Of a stretch of 64,000 nucleotides of DNA, positions 45,122 through 54,364 are shown one piece after another. The stretch is from an uncultured Eubacteriales bacterium (GTDB taxonomy: Bacteria; Bacillota; Clostridia; Christensenellales; CAG-138). The notes beneath the pieces were generated by a model. It was not told the origin of the DNA. It did no database searches and saw only the letters and a program-made list of their open reading frames with translations. How positions within the stretch are numbered: position 1 is the first letter of the stretch; each line of letters begins with the position of its first letter. Location of the stretch: the NCBI GenBank assembly GCA_902786465.1, contig CADACQ010000004.1:16521-80520 (forward strand), given 5' to 3'. The translations under genes were made by a program, and so were the position numbers.

Positions 45122-46219
45122 ATGAAGGAAACGCTGAGGGCGGGCGACCGTGGCCGGGCGGTCCGGGAGCTGAACGAGAATTTGAGGATTCTGGGCTACG
45201 AAGCGGGGACGGGGGACAGGTTCACCCAATCGACCGCCCGGGGGCTGTTCGCCCTGCAGACGGACCGGGGATTGGACCCCACGGGGAAAGGCGACAGCCG
45301 CACCCGGAGCCTGCTGAGCCTGCTGGTCTGCAACGACCCCGGCGAAGCCTTCTACGGCGACGCGGACGGGGACGGGCAGCTGACCGTGAAGGACGTGAGC
45401 ATCGTATTGAAGAGCCTGTTCACCGGCAAGGCCGCCCCCACTGTGGCGTTGGACGCCGACAGCAGCGGCAAGGTGGACCTGAAGGACGCCCTGTACCTCA
45501 TCAAGTGCCTCACGGGCCGGGCCGACCCCAAGCCCAACGCCCCCTGGATCGACCCCGAGGCGGGGGTGGGAGAGGACGCCCAAAAGGCGGTGACAGCGGC
45601 CCTCGTCGACGTGTCGCCCCTGCGGCGGCAGCTGGTGGAGGCGGCTTTGCCCTTCGCCTTCGATCCCCACGGCACCGAGGCGGCGGCCTTTCCCAAGAGC
45701 CTCTACGTGTGGGGCGCTAACCTGTACGATCCGGACAAGACCCTCCATTGCCCCACCTCCGCGGCCATCGAGCTGCTGGCCGCCCGCAAGCCCGCCTTCT
45801 TTATCGGCGGCCGCCGGGAGATGATGCTCTCCGCTCTGCAGAACGCAGCCAGCCTGGGGGATAGGCTGTCCGGGGCGGACTGCTCCGGGGCTATCGTGGG
45901 CCTGTGGCGGAAGTTCGATCTGGTGGACGGCAGGTTCGACGCCATCGCCAATCGGCTTTTGAAGGAGCCCCTGTCCCGGCCCATCCGGCGGGAGGATCTG
46001 CTCCCGGGGGACCTGGTGGGCTTCGACGGCCATATCGGCCTCTACGCCGGGGCCGGCCGGGTGGTGGAATGGGCGGGCGGCGCCTACGGCTGCCAGCTCA
46101 CCCGGCTCACGGGCCGCTGCTGCTGGTCGTTTACGGAAAAACGGCTGATCAGGATGCAAAAGGACTTCGAGGTCTTTACCCGCCCCTTCTTCTTCATTGA
46201 CGGCGGGGCAGAGGAATAG
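45122..46219 (+). CDS. Peptidoglycan-binding, dockerin and NlpC/P60-like protein
   Basis: A 365-residue protein without a visible signal peptide. Residues 3-65 form a PG_binding_1-type domain (GDRGRAVRELNENLRILGY). Residues 78-135 form a type I dockerin with two calcium loops (DADGDGQLTVKD and DADSSGKVDLKD). Residues 180-350 form an NlpC/P60-like hydrolase region with Cys254 (GADCSGAIVGLW) and His304 (DGHIGLYAG), the expected Cys-His pair. It should cleave cell-wall peptides, yet no export signal is seen, so it may leave by a non-classical route or by lysis. AAAGGAGGG precedes the ATG. It is divergent from the EamA gene. Confidence 0.8.
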   Translation: MKETLRAGDRGRAVRELNENLRILGYEAGTGDRFTQSTARGLFALQTDRGLDPTGKGDSRTRSLLSLLVCNDPGEAFYGDADGDGQLTVKDVSIVLKSLFTGKAAPTVALDADSSGKVDLKDALYLIKCLTGRADPKPNAPWIDPEAGVGEDAQKAVTAALVDVSPLRRQLVEAALPFAFDPHGTEAAAFPKSLYVWGANLYDPDKTLHCPTSAAIELLAARKPAFFIGGRREMMLSALQNAASLGDRLSGADCSGAIVGLWRKFDLVDGRFDAIANRLLKEPLSRPIRREDLLPGDLVGFDGHIGLYAGAGRVVEWAGGAYGCQLTRLTGRCCWSFTEKRLIRMQKDFEVFTRPFFFIDGGAEE

Positions 46220-46225
46220 TATACT
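46197..46225 (+). promoter_or_regulatory. Promoter for trxB-nth-obgE
   Basis: TTGACG (46197-46202), a 17-base spacer, then TATACT (46220-46225), overlapping the end of the upstream gene. A small hairpin, GGCCC-TTCGA-GGGCC, at 46240-46254 lies just before the trxB ribosome binding site. Confidence 0.6.
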
Positions 46226-46271
46226 TATACTTTAAGACTGGCCCTTCGAGGGCCGGAAAGGAAGGCACGAC

Positions 46272-47189
46272 GTGGAAAAACTGGGCATCGCCATCATCGG
46301 CGGCGGCCCCGCGGGCCTGGCGGCCGGCATCTATGCCGCCCGGGGCGGAGCCAGCGTGAAGCTGTTCGAGGAGATGTTCCCCGGGGGCCAGATCGTGAAG
46401 ACCCACCGGGTGGAGAACTACCCCGGCCTCACCGGCGGCCCCGACGGGTACGCTTTGGCGGCGGCCCTCGAAAAGCACGCGGCGGAGTTCGATCTCCCCG
46501 TGGTTTACGGGTCCGTCAACGATTTGAAGCTAACGGAAAAGGAAAAGACCTTCACCGTCAACGGCGAAGAGTACGCCGCCGACGCCGTGATCCTCTGCAT
46601 GGGCGCAGGGCCCCGGAAGCTGGGCCACCCGGAGGAGGATCGGTTCGTGGGTGCGGGCGTCAGCTACTGCGCCACCTGCGACGGCAATTTCTACCGGGGC
46701 AAGGACGTTTGCATCGTGGGCGGCGGCGACACCGCCGTGTCCGACGCTCTGTACCTCTCCGGCATCTGCCGCAAGGTCTATTTGATCCACCGCCGGGATC
46801 AGTTCCGAGCGGCGGCTACCCTGGTGGACCGGGTGAAGCGGGCCCAGAACGTGGAGCTGGTGCTGGATTCCACCGTGACGGACCTGGTGGGCGAGGACAG
46901 GCTCTCCAACCTCGTCGTGGAGAACAAGTTCACGAAGGAGCAGCGGACGTTGGACGTCAGCGGCCTCTTCGTGGCCGTGGGCATCCTTCCTCGGACGGAG
47001 CTGGTACAGGGCCAGGTCGAGCTCAATGAGGGCGGCTTCATCGTGACGGACAAGTTTATGCAGACCTCCGTCCCAGGCGTCTTCGCCGCGGGGGACGTTC
47101 GCGACACGCCCTTGCGCCAGGTGGTCACCGCCTGCGCCGACGGGGCCATCGCCGCGACAAAAGCGGTGGAATATGTGGGGATGAAATAA
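46272..47189 (+). CDS. trxB: Thioredoxin reductase
   Basis: An FAD- and NADPH-dependent reductase of thioredoxin. It has 305 residues. FAD-binding GGGPAGLAAGIYAARGG, the redox-active CATCDG and the NAD(P)-binding GGGDTAVSDAL are present, and the C-terminal FAD motif is GVFAAGDVRD. It starts at GTG 46272 after AAGGAAGG. Its stop overlaps the nth start (TAATG), giving a trxB-nth-obgE unit. Confidence 0.95.
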   Translation: MEKLGIAIIGGGPAGLAAGIYAARGGASVKLFEEMFPGGQIVKTHRVENYPGLTGGPDGYALAAALEKHAAEFDLPVVYGSVNDLKLTEKEKTFTVNGEEYAADAVILCMGAGPRKLGHPEEDRFVGAGVSYCATCDGNFYRGKDVCIVGGGDTAVSDALYLSGICRKVYLIHRRDQFRAAATLVDRVKRAQNVELVLDSTVTDLVGEDRLSNLVVENKFTKEQRTLDVSGLFVAVGILPRTELVQGQVELNEGGFIVTDKFMQTSVPGVFAAGDVRDTPLRQVVTACADGAIAATKAVEYVGMK

Positions 47190-47830
47190 TGCTGTTATCG
47201 GAAGAAAAACGGGCGGAAGCCCTGCGGATACTGTCGGAGCTGTACCCGAACCCCAAGCCGGAGCTGCACTTCACCAGCCCCTACGAGCTGCTGGTGGCGG
47301 TGATGCTCTCGGCCCAGTGCACGGACAAGCAGGTGAACAAGGTGACGGCGGAGCTCTTTAAGATCGCCAACACCCCGGAGCAGATGATGGCCCTCGACGA
47401 GGACCGGCTTATGGAGCTGATCCACTCCTGCGGCTTCTTCCGCATGAAGGGGAAGCATATATTGGAGACCTCCCGCATTCTGGTGGAGCGGTACGGCGGG
47501 GAGGTGCCCGCGGATCGGGACGTGCTGACGGAGCTCCCCGGCGTGGGCCGCAAGACCGCCAACGTGGTGGTCAGCAACGCCTTCCACATCCCGGCCATCG
47601 CCGTGGACACCCATGTGTTCCGGGTCAGCAACCGGATCGGCCTCGCGGACGCCAAGACCGTGGAGAAGACCGAGCTGCAGCTCATGGAGCACATCCCGGA
47701 GCAGGACTGGACCGACGCCCACCACTGGATCATCTTCCACGGGCGCCGGGTCTGCGCCGCCCAGCGGCCCAAGTGCAGCGAGTGCGCCTTGAACCAAGTT
47801 TGCGATTTCTATACGCGAAAGGATAGTTGA
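47189..47830 (+). CDS. nth: Endonuclease III
   Basis: A base-excision repair glycosylase/AP lyase for oxidised pyrimidines. It has 213 residues. The helix-hairpin-helix ELPGVGRKTANVV carries the catalytic Lys, AVDTHVFRVSNR carries the catalytic Asp, and the C-terminal 4Fe-4S motif is C-x6-C-x2-C-x5-C (CAAQRPKCSECALNQVC). It overlaps trxB at TAATG and abuts obgE with no gap. Confidence 0.96.
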   Translation: MLLSEEKRAEALRILSELYPNPKPELHFTSPYELLVAVMLSAQCTDKQVNKVTAELFKIANTPEQMMALDEDRLMELIHSCGFFRMKGKHILETSRILVERYGGEVPADRDVLTELPGVGRKTANVVVSNAFHIPAIAVDTHVFRVSNRIGLADAKTVEKTELQLMEHIPEQDWTDAHHWIIFHGRRVCAAQRPKCSECALNQVCDFYTRKDS

Positions 47831-49102
47831 ATGGATTTTTTGGATAAGGTCCGCATCGTGGTGAAGGCGGGCAACGGCGGCGACGGCTGCGCCGCGTTCC
47901 ATCGGGAAAAGTTCGTCATGAAGGGCGGCCCCTCCGGCGGCGACGGCGGCAACGGCGGCAGCGTGATCTTCTACGCCGACCCCCGGCTCAACACCCTGCT
48001 GCCCTTCCGGTTCCAGCGGTTCTACCGGGCGGAGAACGGGGGCAAGGGCCTGATCGAGCTGAAGCGGGGCAAGGACGGGGAGGACATGGTCATCCACGTG
48101 CCTGTGGGCACCGTGGTCCGGGACCTCACCACCGGGGCCATCGTGGCCGACATGTCCGAGCCGGAGCGGCAGAAGGTGGTCATTCGCGGCGGCCGGGGCG
48201 GCAAGGGCAACGCCCGCTTCGCCACCGCCACCAAGCAGGCACCCCAGTTCGCCCAGACCGGCGTCAAGACGGAGGAGCGGGAGATGGAGCTGGAGCTGAA
48301 GACCATCGCCGACGTGGGCATCATCGGCCTGCCTTCCGTGGGCAAGAGCTCTATCCTGTCCGTGCTCACCGCAGCGAAGCCCAAGATCGCGGCCTACCAT
48401 TTCACCACCCTGACCCCCAACCTGGGCGTGGCGGAGCACAAGGGCAAGAGCTTTGTCATGGCGGACATCCCCGGGCTCATCGAGGGGGCCGCCGAGGGGG
48501 CGGGTCTGGGCCACGACTTCCTCCGGCATATCGAGCGCACCCGGCTCCTGGTCCACGTGATCGACGCCTCCGGCATGGAGGGCCGGGACCCGGTGGAGGA
48601 TTTCCATAAGATCAACGAGGAGCTGACCAAGTTTTCCCCGGCTCTCGGCGAGCTCACCCAGGTGGTGGCCGCCAACAAGATGGACCTGCCGGAAGCCCAG
48701 GAGAATTTGGACCGCATCCGGGCGGCTCTCGACGAGGAGGGGTACACGGTGTACCCGGTGTCCGCCGCCACGGGGGAAGGGTTCGAAGAGATGCTGGACG
48801 CGGTGATCCGGTTCCTGGATCTGCTGCCGCCGGTGCTCACCTATCCCGAGGTGGAGCTGGAGACCGGCCCCCGGTACGAGAAGGGGTTCACCCTCTCCCG
48901 GGGGGACGACGGGGCCTACGTGCTCAGTGGCGGGGAGGTGGACAAGCTTCTCGATTCCACCGACCCCAACAACGAGGTCAGTATGCGCCGGTTCCAGCAG
49001 ATGCTCATCAAGACCGGCATGATCGCCGCCCTTCGGGAGGCGGGGGCCAAGGAAGGCGACACCATCCGCCTGGGCGAATGGGAATTCGATTTTGTGGAAT
49101 AA
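47831..49102 (+). CDS. obgE: GTPase Obg/CgtA
   Basis: An essential GTPase in ribosome assembly and stress control. It has 423 residues. The glycine-rich Obg domain comes first (VKAGNGGDGCAAFHREKF). The G domain has GLPSVGKSS (G1), DIPGLIEGA (G3) and NKMD (G4). The C-terminal OCT domain ends in GEWEFDFVE. It starts directly after the nth stop. Confidence 0.97.
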   Translation: MDFLDKVRIVVKAGNGGDGCAAFHREKFVMKGGPSGGDGGNGGSVIFYADPRLNTLLPFRFQRFYRAENGGKGLIELKRGKDGEDMVIHVPVGTVVRDLTTGAIVADMSEPERQKVVIRGGRGGKGNARFATATKQAPQFAQTGVKTEEREMELELKTIADVGIIGLPSVGKSSILSVLTAAKPKIAAYHFTTLTPNLGVAEHKGKSFVMADIPGLIEGAAEGAGLGHDFLRHIERTRLLVHVIDASGMEGRDPVEDFHKINEELTKFSPALGELTQVVAANKMDLPEAQENLDRIRAALDEEGYTVYPVSAATGEGFEEMLDAVIRFLDLLPPVLTYPEVELETGPRYEKGFTLSRGDDGAYVLSGGEVDKLLDSTDPNNEVSMRRFQQMLIKTGMIAALREAGAKEGDTIRLGEWEFDFVE

Positions 49103-49108
49103 AACCCC

Positions 49109-49137
49109 TTGACTTTCCACTTGGTGGAAGGTGTATA
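49109..49137 (+). promoter_or_regulatory. Promoter with palindromic spacer upstream of yhbY
   Basis: TTGACT (49109-49114), a 17-base spacer, then TGTATA (49132-49137). The spacer contains a perfect inverted repeat, TTCCAC-TTG-GTGGAA (49115-49129), a possible operator. Confidence 0.45.
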
Positions 49138-49163
49138 CCGTTTGTAAAGGAGAGAGAAAACAT

Positions 49164-49439
49164 ATGACCGGAAAAGAAAGAGCTGCATTCCGCAAGCAGG
49201 CCAACGCCCTGGACGCCATCTTCCAGATCGGGAAGGAGGGCCTGTCGGGGAATATGCTGGCGGGCATCGACAACGCATTGAACAAACGGGAGCTCATCAA
49301 GCTCACCGTCCTGGAGAACTGCGACGAAAGCGCCAAGGATCTGTGCGACAAGATCTGCCGGGCCCTCAATGCCGAGCCCATCCAGTGCATCGGGAGGAAG
49401 ATCGTCATCTATCGCCAGAAGCCGGAGGAGGAGCAATGA
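49164..49439 (+). CDS. yhbY: YhbY-type RNA-binding protein (CRM domain)
   Basis: A 91-residue CRM-domain protein that associates with pre-50S ribosomal particles in other bacteria. The motifs FQIGKEGLSGNM and KLTVLENC are typical. The start at ATG 49164 is set by AAAGGAGAG; an in-frame start at 49131 lies within the promoter. It overlaps the GtrA-like gene by ATGA. It follows obgE, another ribosome assembly factor. Confidence 0.92.
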   Translation: MTGKERAAFRKQANALDAIFQIGKEGLSGNMLAGIDNALNKRELIKLTVLENCDESAKDLCDKICRALNAEPIQCIGRKIVIYRQKPEEEQ

Positions 49440-49906
49440 CCGGCAGCTGGACGGAGATTTTTTCGCTCCTGAAAGCCTGGCGCTGGCGGGAGCTCCTCTA
49501 CAAGCCCACGGACAACGCCACCCTCCAGTTCCTGCGCTATATCATCGTGGGCGGCTGCGCCTTCGTGGCCGACTTCTGCACGGTGTGGCTCTTAAAGGAG
49601 CTGGGCCTCCATTACCTGGTGGCGGGGGTCTTCGGCTTTATCCTGGGCGTCATCGTCAACTACATCCTGTCGAAGACCCTGGCCTTCTCCGGGAAAAAAG
49701 CGAACATGAGCGCCCAGATGGAGTTCGTCCTGTTCGTCGTGATCTCCCTCATCGGCCTGGGACTTACGGAGCTTTTGATGTGGGCCTTCACCGACGGGCT
49801 GGGATTGTTCTATCTGCTCTCCAAGGCCATCGCGGCCGTCATCGTGCTGCTGTGGAACTTCTTCGCCAAGAAACTGATGTATAGAAAGAAACCGAACAAG
49901 GAGTAA
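49436..49906 (+). CDS. GtrA-like membrane protein
   Basis: A 156-residue protein with four membrane helices matching the GtrA family (QFLRYIIVGGCAFVADFCTVW, FILGVIVNYILSKTLAF, LLWNFFAKKLMYR). Family members are linked to transfer of lipid-linked sugars across the membrane. The start ATG 49436 overlaps the yhbY stop. The ABC transporter genes follow five bases later. Confidence 0.9.
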   Translation: MTGSWTEIFSLLKAWRWRELLYKPTDNATLQFLRYIIVGGCAFVADFCTVWLLKELGLHYLVAGVFGFILGVIVNYILSKTLAFSGKKANMSAQMEFVLFVVISLIGLGLTELLMWAFTDGLGLFYLLSKAIAAVIVLLWNFFAKKLMYRKKPNKE

Positions 49907-49911
49907 AGTAT

Positions 49912-50625
49912 ATGCTGCGTATCGAACACTTCACCAAGTCCTACGGCAAGGGCAAGCCCGCCGTGGAGGATCTGAATCTGCACGTCGCCCCCGGCGACAT
50001 CTTCGCTTTCATCGGCCCCAACGGCGCGGGCAAGACCACCACCCTGCGGGCCGTGGCGGGCATCCACGATTTCGAGGGCGGCGACATCTTCATCGACGGC
50101 GTGTCCATCAAGCAGGATCCCCTCTCCTGCAAGAAGGTCATGCGCTACATCCCCGACAATCCGGACCTGTACGGATATTTGACCGGCATCCAGTATCTGA
50201 ACTTCCTGGCCGACATTTACGGTCTCGATTCCGCCGCGAGGGAGCAGCGCATCGGCAAGTACGGCGACGCCTTCGGCATCACTCACCGGCTCAACGACAT
50301 GGTGGGCTCCTTCTCCCACGGCATGAAACAGAAGCTGGCGCTGATCGGCGCGCTGATGGACGAACCAAGGCTACTCCTGCTGGACGAGCCCTTCGTGGGC
50401 CTGGACCCCAAGGCGGCCTTCACCTTGAAGCAGTATATGCACGAGATGACCCAAAACGGCGCCGCCATCTTCTTCTCCACCCACGTGTTGGAGGTGGCCG
50501 AGAAGCTGTGCAACAAGGTGGCTATCATCAGTCACGGCAAACTGGTCGCCCAGGGCGACATGGATTCGGTGAAGGGAGACGACTCCCTGGAGGAGCTCTT
50601 CATGGAGCTGGTGGAAAAGGAATGA
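49912..50625 (+). CDS. ABC transporter ATP-binding protein
   Basis: A 237-residue ATPase with Walker A GPNGAGKTT, signature SHGMKQKLALIGAL (a variant SxG motif as in ABC-2 systems), Walker B LLLLDEPFVGLD and the switch histidine in STHVLE. It pairs with the next gene, whose start overlaps its stop (ATGA). The substrate is unknown. Confidence 0.95.
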   Translation: MLRIEHFTKSYGKGKPAVEDLNLHVAPGDIFAFIGPNGAGKTTTLRAVAGIHDFEGGDIFIDGVSIKQDPLSCKKVMRYIPDNPDLYGYLTGIQYLNFLADIYGLDSAAREQRIGKYGDAFGITHRLNDMVGSFSHGMKQKLALIGALMDEPRLLLLDEPFVGLDPKAAFTLKQYMHEMTQNGAAIFFSTHVLEVAEKLCNKVAIISHGKLVAQGDMDSVKGDDSLEELFMELVEKE

Positions 50626-52211
50626 AACAGGTACTGCCTCTCATCCGCCTGCAGCTGATGGAGTTCTTCCCCTTCGCAGCGGTGAAGAACACCGACGACG
50701 TTGCAGCCAAGAAGCGCGCCAGGCGCCGCCTCACGTCCACCTTTGTGCTGTTTCTCGCCTGTGTGTACATGTCCGGCGTATACAGCATGGGCATGCTCAA
50801 GGGCGGCCTGGACGGGCTTACCTACACCCTGGCTCCGGCCTTCATGCTGGTGGCCGGGTGCGTCCTGGGCGCGGTGACCACCCTCTCCAAGGCAGGCACG
50901 GTCCTGTTCTCCTCGGCCAGCCTGGACCCGCTGCTGACGCTGCCCCTCTCCCGGCGGACGGTGGTCCTTTCCCGGCTCTTCTCCCTCTATTTCGAGGAGT
51001 TCCTCATCAGCGCGGGGATGCTGCTGACCTCCGGCGTCTGCTGTCAGATCGTGGTGGGGACCCTGCCCAAGGCCTTCTGGCCGGTGCTGGTGCTCACGAT
51101 CTTCCTTTCGCCCCTGATCCCTATGGGCGTGGGAGGCCTCATCGGCCTGTTCGTCAACATGCTCACGGCCAGGATGAAGAACAAGAGCCTTTTCACCACG
51201 GTCTTCTCCATGGCCTTCGTGCTGGGGGTCATGTTCCTCTCCTTCAACGCGGGGACATTGTTCACCGACATGGCCGATATCGCCGGCTCCCTGCAGACGC
51301 GCCTCTTCAGCCTCTATCCCCCGGCCCGGCTCTTCGTGGCGGGCATCGGCGGGGACCTGAGCGCCTTCCTGCTCTTTGCGGCCATCTCTTTGGTTGCCCT
51401 GGCGCTTCTCGCCCTGGCGGCTGTGAAGGGCTTCGTCTTCTTCTACGGCGCCATCAACGCCACCGCCAGCGGCAAGGCCTTCCGCATGGGGCGGCAGAAG
51501 CAGGCCGGGACCCTCCTGACCCTGTGCAAGAAGGAGCTGCGACAGAAGTACAACACCCCCGCCTGGGTCATGAACACGGACATCGGCACGGTCATGGCCG
51601 TCATTATGACCGTGGCCCTGATCGTGGTGGGCAAGGCCCAGGTCATGGAGATCCTGGAGGGCGTCTTCGGCCTGGGCAGCCAGGCGGGCCTGATCTTCGG
51701 CCTGGTCATCGCAGCCGCCCAGTGCCTGAGCCTTACGGCTACCTCCTCCGTGTCCATGGAGGGGAAGGGCATCTATATCATCAAGGCCCTGCCCATCCGG
51801 GCCAACGTGTGGCTTCGGAGCAAGCTTTTGGTGAGCATGCTGCCCCCGGTCATCGGCGGCCTCCTCTGCGGCGTAGCTTTGACCGTGGCCTGGAAGCTGC
51901 CTTTCTGGAACGCGCTGCTGATATTGGGCCTCTGCATCCTCATCGGCTGGGCCTTCTCGGTGGTGGAGCTCGCTTTGGGCCTCCACTTCTGCCGGTTCGA
52001 CTGGGAGAACCCCGTGGAGGTCATCAAGCAGGGCGGCGGCGTCCTGTTGAGCATGCTGATCACCTTCGCCTTCATCGGCGGGGGCGTGGCGCTGATCGCT
52101 TTTATGGGGTACCTGGGCGCGGCGATCCTGTGCGGCCTGCTGCTGGCAGTGGCCCTGCCCATCCGGCTCGTCATGGGAAAAAGGGCAGAGAAAACTCTCA
52201 CAAAGCTGTAA
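50622..52211 (+). CDS. ABC transporter permease
   Basis: A 529-residue membrane protein with about 12 hydrophobic segments in two halves, resembling large ABC-2-like exporter permeases (KKELRQKYNTPAWVMNTDIG between the halves). The start is ATG 50622, overlapping the ATPase stop; a longer in-frame version from 50508 would lie within the ATPase gene. The substrate cannot be inferred. Confidence 0.88.
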   Translation: MKQVLPLIRLQLMEFFPFAAVKNTDDVAAKKRARRRLTSTFVLFLACVYMSGVYSMGMLKGGLDGLTYTLAPAFMLVAGCVLGAVTTLSKAGTVLFSSASLDPLLTLPLSRRTVVLSRLFSLYFEEFLISAGMLLTSGVCCQIVVGTLPKAFWPVLVLTIFLSPLIPMGVGGLIGLFVNMLTARMKNKSLFTTVFSMAFVLGVMFLSFNAGTLFTDMADIAGSLQTRLFSLYPPARLFVAGIGGDLSAFLLFAAISLVALALLALAAVKGFVFFYGAINATASGKAFRMGRQKQAGTLLTLCKKELRQKYNTPAWVMNTDIGTVMAVIMTVALIVVGKAQVMEILEGVFGLGSQAGLIFGLVIAAAQCLSLTATSSVSMEGKGIYIIKALPIRANVWLRSKLLVSMLPPVIGGLLCGVALTVAWKLPFWNALLILGLCILIGWAFSVVELALGLHFCRFDWENPVEVIKQGGGVLLSMLITFAFIGGGVALIAFMGYLGAAILCGLLLAVALPIRLVMGKRAEKTLTKL

Positions 52212-52219
52212 TATTTTCG

Positions 52220-52248
52220 TGACAATTTGTACACATGGATGGTATACT
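52220..52248 (+). promoter_or_regulatory. Promoter for cdaA-cdaR
   Basis: TGACAA (52220-52225), a 17-base spacer ending in GATGG, then TATACT (52243-52248), 40 bases before the cdaA start. Confidence 0.55.
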
Positions 52249-52288
52249 ATAAAAGACCTTAGTAGATTCGAACGCAGGTGATGGAAGT

Positions 52289-53066
52289 TTGAGCTTTGAA
52301 GAGATCTTAAAAACCCTGGGAAGCGGTCTCGGCCAGTTCGGCTGGAACGATCTTCTCGACATAGCGATCCTGACGGTGCTGCTCTATAAACTCATCGTCT
52401 GGACCAAGGACACCCGGGCATACGAGGTCATCAAGGGCGTGGGCCTGCTGATCGTCGCTTCCGTGGCGACCCAGCTCTTGAGCATGTATACCCTCAACTG
52501 GCTTTTGGACTCCATCCTGCAATCCGGTACCATCATCATCGTCATCTTCATCCTCTTCACCCCGGAGATCCGCCGGGTGCTGGAACGGCTGGGCCGCAGC
52601 GGCAAGGCCATCGGCAAGGCGGGTGGGCGCCCTCATCGTCTTCGAGCAGAAGACGGGCCTTGGCGACATCATCAGCACCGGCACGGCCATCGAGGGCCGG
52701 GTCTCCGGCGCACTGATCGAAAACATCTTCGAGCCCAACACCCCCCTCCACGACGGCGCGGTGATCTGCCGCGGCTCCACCCTGGTGGCGGCGGCCTGCT
52801 TCCTGCCTCTCTCCGAGGAGACGGGCATCTCCCGGGAGCTGGGCACCCGGCATCGGGCGGCCCTGGGCGTGTCCACCGTGTCCGACTGCCTGGTGCTGGT
52901 GGTCTCCGAGGAGACCGGCGCCATCTCCCTGGCTCACGACGGGAAGCTCATCCGGTATCTGGACAGCCTGGCCCTGCGGAACGTGCTGGAGAGCATCTTT
53001 CTGAAGAAGAATATCAACACCCTTGCCCTGGGCAGGAACCACAGCCGCCGAAAGGAGGAGAAGTAA
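52289..53066 (+). pseudogene. cdaA: Diadenylate cyclase CdaA, interrupted by internal deletion
   Basis: Makes cyclic di-AMP from ATP at the membrane. Frame one, from TTG 52289 (SFEEILKTLG), gives three membrane helices and PEIRRVLERLGRSGKAIGKA. Frame two resumes at about 52620 with RVGALIVFEQKTGLGDI and carries the catalytic HDGAV and GTRHRAA motifs to the stop at 53066. Relatives have about 25-33 more residues between these parts, so about 75-100 bases are missing and the frame is shifted. All catalytic residues remain in frame two. The gene is expected to be essential or near-essential in Firmicutes, so an assembly fault is likely. Confidence 0.85.
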
Positions 53067-53069
53067 GCC

Positions 53070-54306
53070 ATGAAGCGGAAGAACGTTTTGAAGGCTGTCC
53101 TCGCCTCCTTCAAAGGCTTTTTCACCCGGAACCTGGGCTTGAAGATCGTGGCCCTGGTCTTTGCCATCCTGCTGTGGGCCTACGTGCTGGTGGCCCTGAA
53201 CCCGGTGCGCTCCAAGTCCATCGACGACGTGCCCATCACCCTGGAGGGCTATACGGACCTGTTGAGCCGGAATTTGATCCTGGTGAACTCCGATCTGGGC
53301 CTCGCCGACGTGGAGGTCAACGCCACCATCACCAATCATGCGGACCTGGACGCCAGCCGCATCACCTGTCGGGCTTCCCTGGGCACCATCTCCGCGGCGG
53401 GTACCTATCGGCTGCCGCTCAGCGTCACGGTCCAGTCCAATCTGGGCACCGTGGCCAGCGTGGACCCCAGGACCGTCACCGTGGAGGTGGACAACCTGAT
53501 CGTCAAGACCGTGCCCGTGAAGCTGGAGCTCCCGGTACATCGAGCCTACGGTGCGGGCCGTGGCCACCGTGGACATGACGGGCCGGACCGAGAACGTAGA
53601 GGAGAGCGTGAACGTGGTCTTCTACGACAAGGACGACAACGAGGTCGCCGTGGTCACCCGCAGCCAGAACACCCCCAATGTGACCGTGCGCGTGACCGTG
53701 TCCGCCTACAAGCTGGTCAACATCCACCCGGAGGTCACTTTGGAGGACGACATCTACTATACATCCATCAACCAGGTTTCGCCCGCCTCCGTGGTCATCT
53801 ACGGGAACAGCGAGACCCTGGCGGCCATCGACGCCGTCTCCACGCAAAGCCTGGTGCTGCCCGCGGAGCGGGGCGTGGTGACCCGGGATCTGACGCTGGT
53901 GCTGCCGGAGGGCGTGTCCCTGAAGCGGGGCCAGAGCAGCTCCGTGACCCTCAACGCCGTGGTGACGGAGAAAACGGGGGAGACCACCCTGGAAGCGCCC
54001 CTGATCTATGCGGGGCTTGGAAACGATCTTGTCATCGCCGACGGCGCGCCCACCTTCATGACGCTGACGGTCAGCGGCCCCCTCAAGCAGGTGGAGCAGG
54101 TGACGCCGGAGAGCCTCACCGTCAAGGTGGATCTGGCGGGCTACGGCCCGGGCGAGTGGGAACTGATCCCCGTGATCCAGGGACTGGACCTGAACCGCTT
54201 CCCCAATGTGACCGTCACCCTCCAGGAGCAGCGCGTCCGGGTGACGCTGACGGCCCCTGCGGCGGAGGAACCGGAGCCGCAAGCAGAGACGGCGGAGAAT
54301 CCGTAA
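53070..54306 (+). pseudogene. cdaR: YbbR-domain protein CdaR, interrupted by internal deletion
   Basis: The regulator of CdaA, with one N-terminal membrane helix (GLKIVALVFAILLWAYVLVAL) and repeated outer YbbR domains. Frame one runs from ATG 53070 to KLELP near 53533. Frame two resumes with YIEPTVRAVATVDMTGR and continues to the stop at 54306. The break falls at CCCGGT (53531-53536), where roughly 20-40 residues of one YbbR repeat appear to be lost. It is three bases downstream of cdaA with AAAGGAGG, the conserved cdaA-cdaR order, and is followed by a terminator. Confidence 0.8.
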
Positions 54307-54319
54307 CAGAACACAGACG

Positions 54320-54352
54320 GCCCGGCTGCCTATCAGGCGGTCGGGCTTTTTT
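54320..54352 (+). terminator. Terminator after cdaA-cdaR
   Basis: An 11-bp stem (54320-54330 with 54336-54346, including a G-U pair), a TATCA loop, then six T. It sits only 13 bases before the next start codon. Confidence 0.8.
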
Positions 54353-54364
54353 GAGGAAACAGCC

